Shown piece by piece: positions 62,901-64,000 of a stretch of DNA of 64,000 nucleotides (positions are counted from its first letter, which is position 1; the number at the start of each line of letters is the position of its first letter). The notes below the pieces were generated by a model, which searched no databases, was not told where the DNA came from, and saw nothing but the letters and a program-made list of their open reading frames with translations. Source of the stretch: Doris montereyensis (Eukaryota; Mollusca; Gastropoda; Nudibranchia; Dorididae); the NCBI GenBank assembly GCA_037039925.1, contig JAXRKP010000539.1:27501-91500 (forward strand). The letters are read 5' to 3'. The position numbers and the translations under genes were made by a program.

Positions 62901-63980
62901 AATATTTGCATCTCAACTAGCCAAAGAGATAATAACAAATCACAAGAAGAGCTATTAATCTATAAAATTCATACAAAATTCATTTCTGGCTCAACTTTGA
63001 TTTTCAAGTCATCAAAACTTTCATAATGAACCATAGAAAAGAACAACAATGGAAGAAAAAATTAATTTAACATAATAATGGAGGGACTTGGGATGAAATA
63101 TTATACAAAAACTCATTTCAATATAGAAACAATAATGTAGCTGAGATTAAAAAGTTTTTAAAAAGAAAGGCCCATACAGTATAGCCCTGTATTCCCCCAA
63201 ACTCCTTCGAACCCGAAAATTAGGTTGTGGAGTAAGTGTTTCACTGTTTCAGGGAATATCATAGGTGTACAAAGAAGGAACTTGGTTGGGACTTTGTCAT
63301 GAATTCAGGATTCGAATGTTTTCTACGAACACAGGTTCTGGGAATACGAGCTGTACTTTAATTAGGACACAAGCACTAATCACCACACACCAGTATTTGG
63401 CAATGGTCAGAAACCGGTCTGTCAGTTGCTGGAAGGGATCACGTCTTATCTGGTCGCCTTCGTCATCCCCTTCTTCGTCATACTCATTTTTAATGTAACG
63501 TTTACGAAGTTCTTTCATGTATTCACCAAATGCCAAGCAATTGTTAGCATTACCAATCTAAAGGTAGGATGGATAGAAAGAAAAAAGTCATGAAAAGTAA
63601 AAGGTAGAAGAAAAATAAACGAAAACACCAAAAACAAACAAAGCACAATAAAAATCCCACAAAAAATTTTAACCTCTCAAAAGAAAACGCTATCATTGTG
63701 TCCCCCCCCCCCCCACTTGTAAATCTTATTTTACAATATCATTTAAGGAAATAATTTTAAGCACATGCACGAAACAGAGCTAAGCATTTAATTCAAGAGT
63801 AACACAAGTGGTGTCAGACATTGTTTAGCATAAACGACTTGTACATAATTTCTTTTGATTATTGCCTTAACAACACGAGAGAATATGTAATACAGCCCCA
63901 GAAAAGAGAAAATTGCCTTACAACATAGTGTATAAAATACTTGGGCTCTTTGCGGTCTGCTAAATGTTTTTCTTCAAGAC
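50912..63980 (-). CDS. EXOC3: EXOC3 (Sec6), exocyst complex component 3, C-terminal nine exons
   Basis: Sec6 is a core subunit of the exocyst, which tethers secretory vesicles to the plasma membrane; its C-terminal helical bundles contact other subunits. Exons in coding order: 63922-63980, 63391-63557, 61865-61943, 61016-61168, 60494-60599, 58189-58223, 57043-57126, 56247-56339, 50912-50989. About 284 residues are present of an expected total of about 745; the rest lies right of the window. Collinear landmarks: FIHYV.IGNANNC, CCEVMLGELFIDL, LNDLMTRNW, ADYYLDF, RRVVKEYVKSLL, YEERRLSAEQI, LPALAEGLRLKD, KYPDIR and RGDTSR. Phases fit at all joins except two one-base breaks. Convergent with TUBGCP5. 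Confidence 0.88.
51118..51400 (-). mobile_element. hAT-like MITE copy, minus orientation
   Basis: Starts with GCATAGCTGCCAACCTTTTC, the same terminus as the other copies. Further right, inverted relative to the copy at 31,627, come TAATATTCCAG, AAAGTTAACTTAGGG and GGTAAATACAGAC blocks. The other end is lost against the satellite array. Confidence 0.6.
51454..56069. repeat. 49-bp minisatellite, about 94 units, in the last EXOC3 intron
   Basis: Consensus unit GTGTGGGGTAAGGAAATACA, then ATGAATCATCATATAATAAA, then GTACTATGC, 49 bp. Units at 51,454-52,250 are heavily truncated or diverged; those from about 52,250 to 56,050 are nearly uniform, differing mainly by GTGTG/GCGTG and by internal deletions. 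Ends 178 bp before EXOC3 exon 56247-56339. The short ORFs are artefacts: 49 is not a multiple of three, so the unit is read in all frames. Confidence 0.97.
56247..56339 (-). CDS. EXOC3: EXOC3 penultimate exon
   Basis: 93 bp = 31 codons, acceptor CATCACCAG and donor GTGCGT, phase 0 to 0. GFAQKYPDIRMEQLVNFILC then RGDTSRSDARQ, matching VSKYPDIR..H..ALL..RGD.SR. Confidence 0.92.
57043..57126 (-). CDS. EXOC3: EXOC3 exon
   Basis: 84 bp = 28 codons, phase 0 to 0, acceptor TTTTGCAG and donor GTAGTC. DVSLFDVLPALAEGLRLKDS then SMLSLEIM, matching IVA.AEV.KLTDPSLLYLEV. Confidence 0.92.
57127..58188. other. EXOC3 intron
   Basis: AT-rich. An open stretch on the minus strand at about 57,410-57,485 (MVDVTKNLLMGKELKNV) follows an acceptor-like CTAG, but the flanking exons already join in phase without it. 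Confidence 0.45.
58189..58223 (-). CDS. EXOC3: EXOC3 microexon
   Basis: 35 bp between TTTTTACAG and GTAGGT. With the G left from the previous exon it gives EGGELFIGRPTV, then joins DVSLF in phase 0. The length fits the spacing expected between the FRKLA-like and AEV-like segments of Sec6. Confidence 0.75.
58224..60493. other. EXOC3 intron filled by a minisatellite
   Basis: About 280 bp of unique AT-rich sequence, the 26-bp array, then about 180 bp to the next exon. Confidence 0.8.
58500..60315. repeat. 26-bp minisatellite, about 70 units
   Basis: Consensus GTGCCTAACACTAGACTGAG then ATGTAA. Variants: ACAAGACT for ACTAGACT, GTGTAA for ATGTAA, and ATGCAA. A contiguous block at about 59,200-59,400 is nearly all ACTAGACTGAGATGCAA, and ACAAGACTTAGGTGTAA units cluster at about 58,560-58,800, showing local amplification. 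Confidence 0.97.
60494..60599 (-). CDS. EXOC3: EXOC3 exon, break at its first bases
   Basis: 106 bp between ATTTCAG and GTAAAA. The conserved frame is FFKNYEERRLSAEQICSEAE then QIKSQFTDMSPKA, matching SFR..EERKEGAEKM..EAEQ...F. The preceding exon leaves two bases, but the conserved frame needs one more A in the AAAA run at the exon start (T4 at 60,596-60,599). Confidence 0.88.
61016..61168 (-). CDS. EXOC3: EXOC3 exon
   Basis: 153 bp between CTGTTCAG and GTAGGT. MSNANSVQTITATWADYYLD, FLHLKPTMFEILLFKGQ and RRVVKEYVKSLLS match the VEDYFNDF..IK and HRRVVVEYL.A segments of Sec6. The ATG here is internal, not a start. Confidence 0.92.
61865..61943 (-). CDS. EXOC3: EXOC3 exon, one frame break
   Basis: 79 bp between TTTGCAG and GTACAG. 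CEVMLGELFIDLQ, then in the next frame NCLNDLMTRNW, matching C..LL.EVFLDL..HLNELMTKKW. One base too many (or two too few) at the A5 run (T5 at 61,901-61,905). Confidence 0.85.
61944..63390. other. EXOC3 intron
   Basis: AT-rich, no repeat family or gene recognised. Confidence 0.5.
63391..63557 (-). CDS. EXOC3: EXOC3 exon
   Basis: 167 bp, acceptor ACCTTTAG and donor GTGTGT, phase 0 to 2. IGNANNCLAFGEYMKELRKR, an acidic insert (EYDEEGDDEGD) and PFQQLTDRFLTIAKY, matching I.NNCQTF..S...LKRKY and AIAK. Confidence 0.92.
63922..63980 (-). CDS. EXOC3: EXOC3 exon, most 5' in the window
   Basis: 59 bp between ACTCAG and GTAAGG. LEEKHLADRKEPKYFIHYV, matching EEHL.DR..P..YVQYM just before the INNC motif. 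The joined sequence FIHYV-IGNANNC is collinear with Sec6. Earlier exons are outside the window. Confidence 0.8.
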
Positions 63981-64000
63981 CTGAGTTCAGCTATGATAGA

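Overview
This is eukaryotic DNA, almost certainly from an animal. Its two genes have many short exons and long introns, and the DNA is crowded with transposon fragments, SINE-like repeats, microsatellites and minisatellites. The mix (tRNA-derived SINEs, a THAP/P-element transposase, several non-LTR elements, long CT tracts) suggests a lophotrochozoan, most likely a mollusc. That placement is inference.

Layout. Positions 1-6,350 are mostly repeats: CT microsatellites, a tRNA-like SINE, and a decayed reverse-transcriptase fragment with a 3' tandem array (3,105-4,523). One unassigned coding-like exon lies on the minus strand (5,242-5,506). Positions 6,357-44,083 on the plus strand are TUBGCP5 (gamma-tubulin complex component 5). 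I found 23 coding exons. They cover nearly the whole protein except about 60-70 residues between exons 2 and 3. Its introns hold a THAP/P-element-like transposase (9,530-12,077), two copies of one non-LTR retrotransposon on the minus strand (14,475-18,619 and 27,785-30,953), a DNA transposon with TTAA target duplication nested in the first copy, a TA-flanked pogo/Tigger-like element (36,405-37,623), hAT-like MITEs, fold-back elements and many short dispersed repeats.

Positions 44,084-50,911 lie between genes and hold repeats and one coding-like minus-strand fragment. From 50,912 to the right edge, on the minus strand, are the last nine exons of EXOC3 (Sec6, exocyst). Its 5' part lies beyond the window. 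TUBGCP5 and EXOC3 are therefore tail to tail. The last EXOC3 intron holds a minisatellite of about 4.6 kb (49-bp unit, about 94 copies). An upstream intron holds another of about 1.8 kb (26-bp unit, about 70 copies).

The two genes are not functionally coupled: one acts in microtubule nucleation, the other in vesicle tethering. Both show single-base frame breaks in otherwise well-conserved exons, mostly at A runs. This looks more like consensus error in the assembly than gene decay. I see no credible new multi-gene system. The most unusual content is the paired intronic minisatellites in EXOC3 and the clean insertion histories of several non-autonomous transposons.
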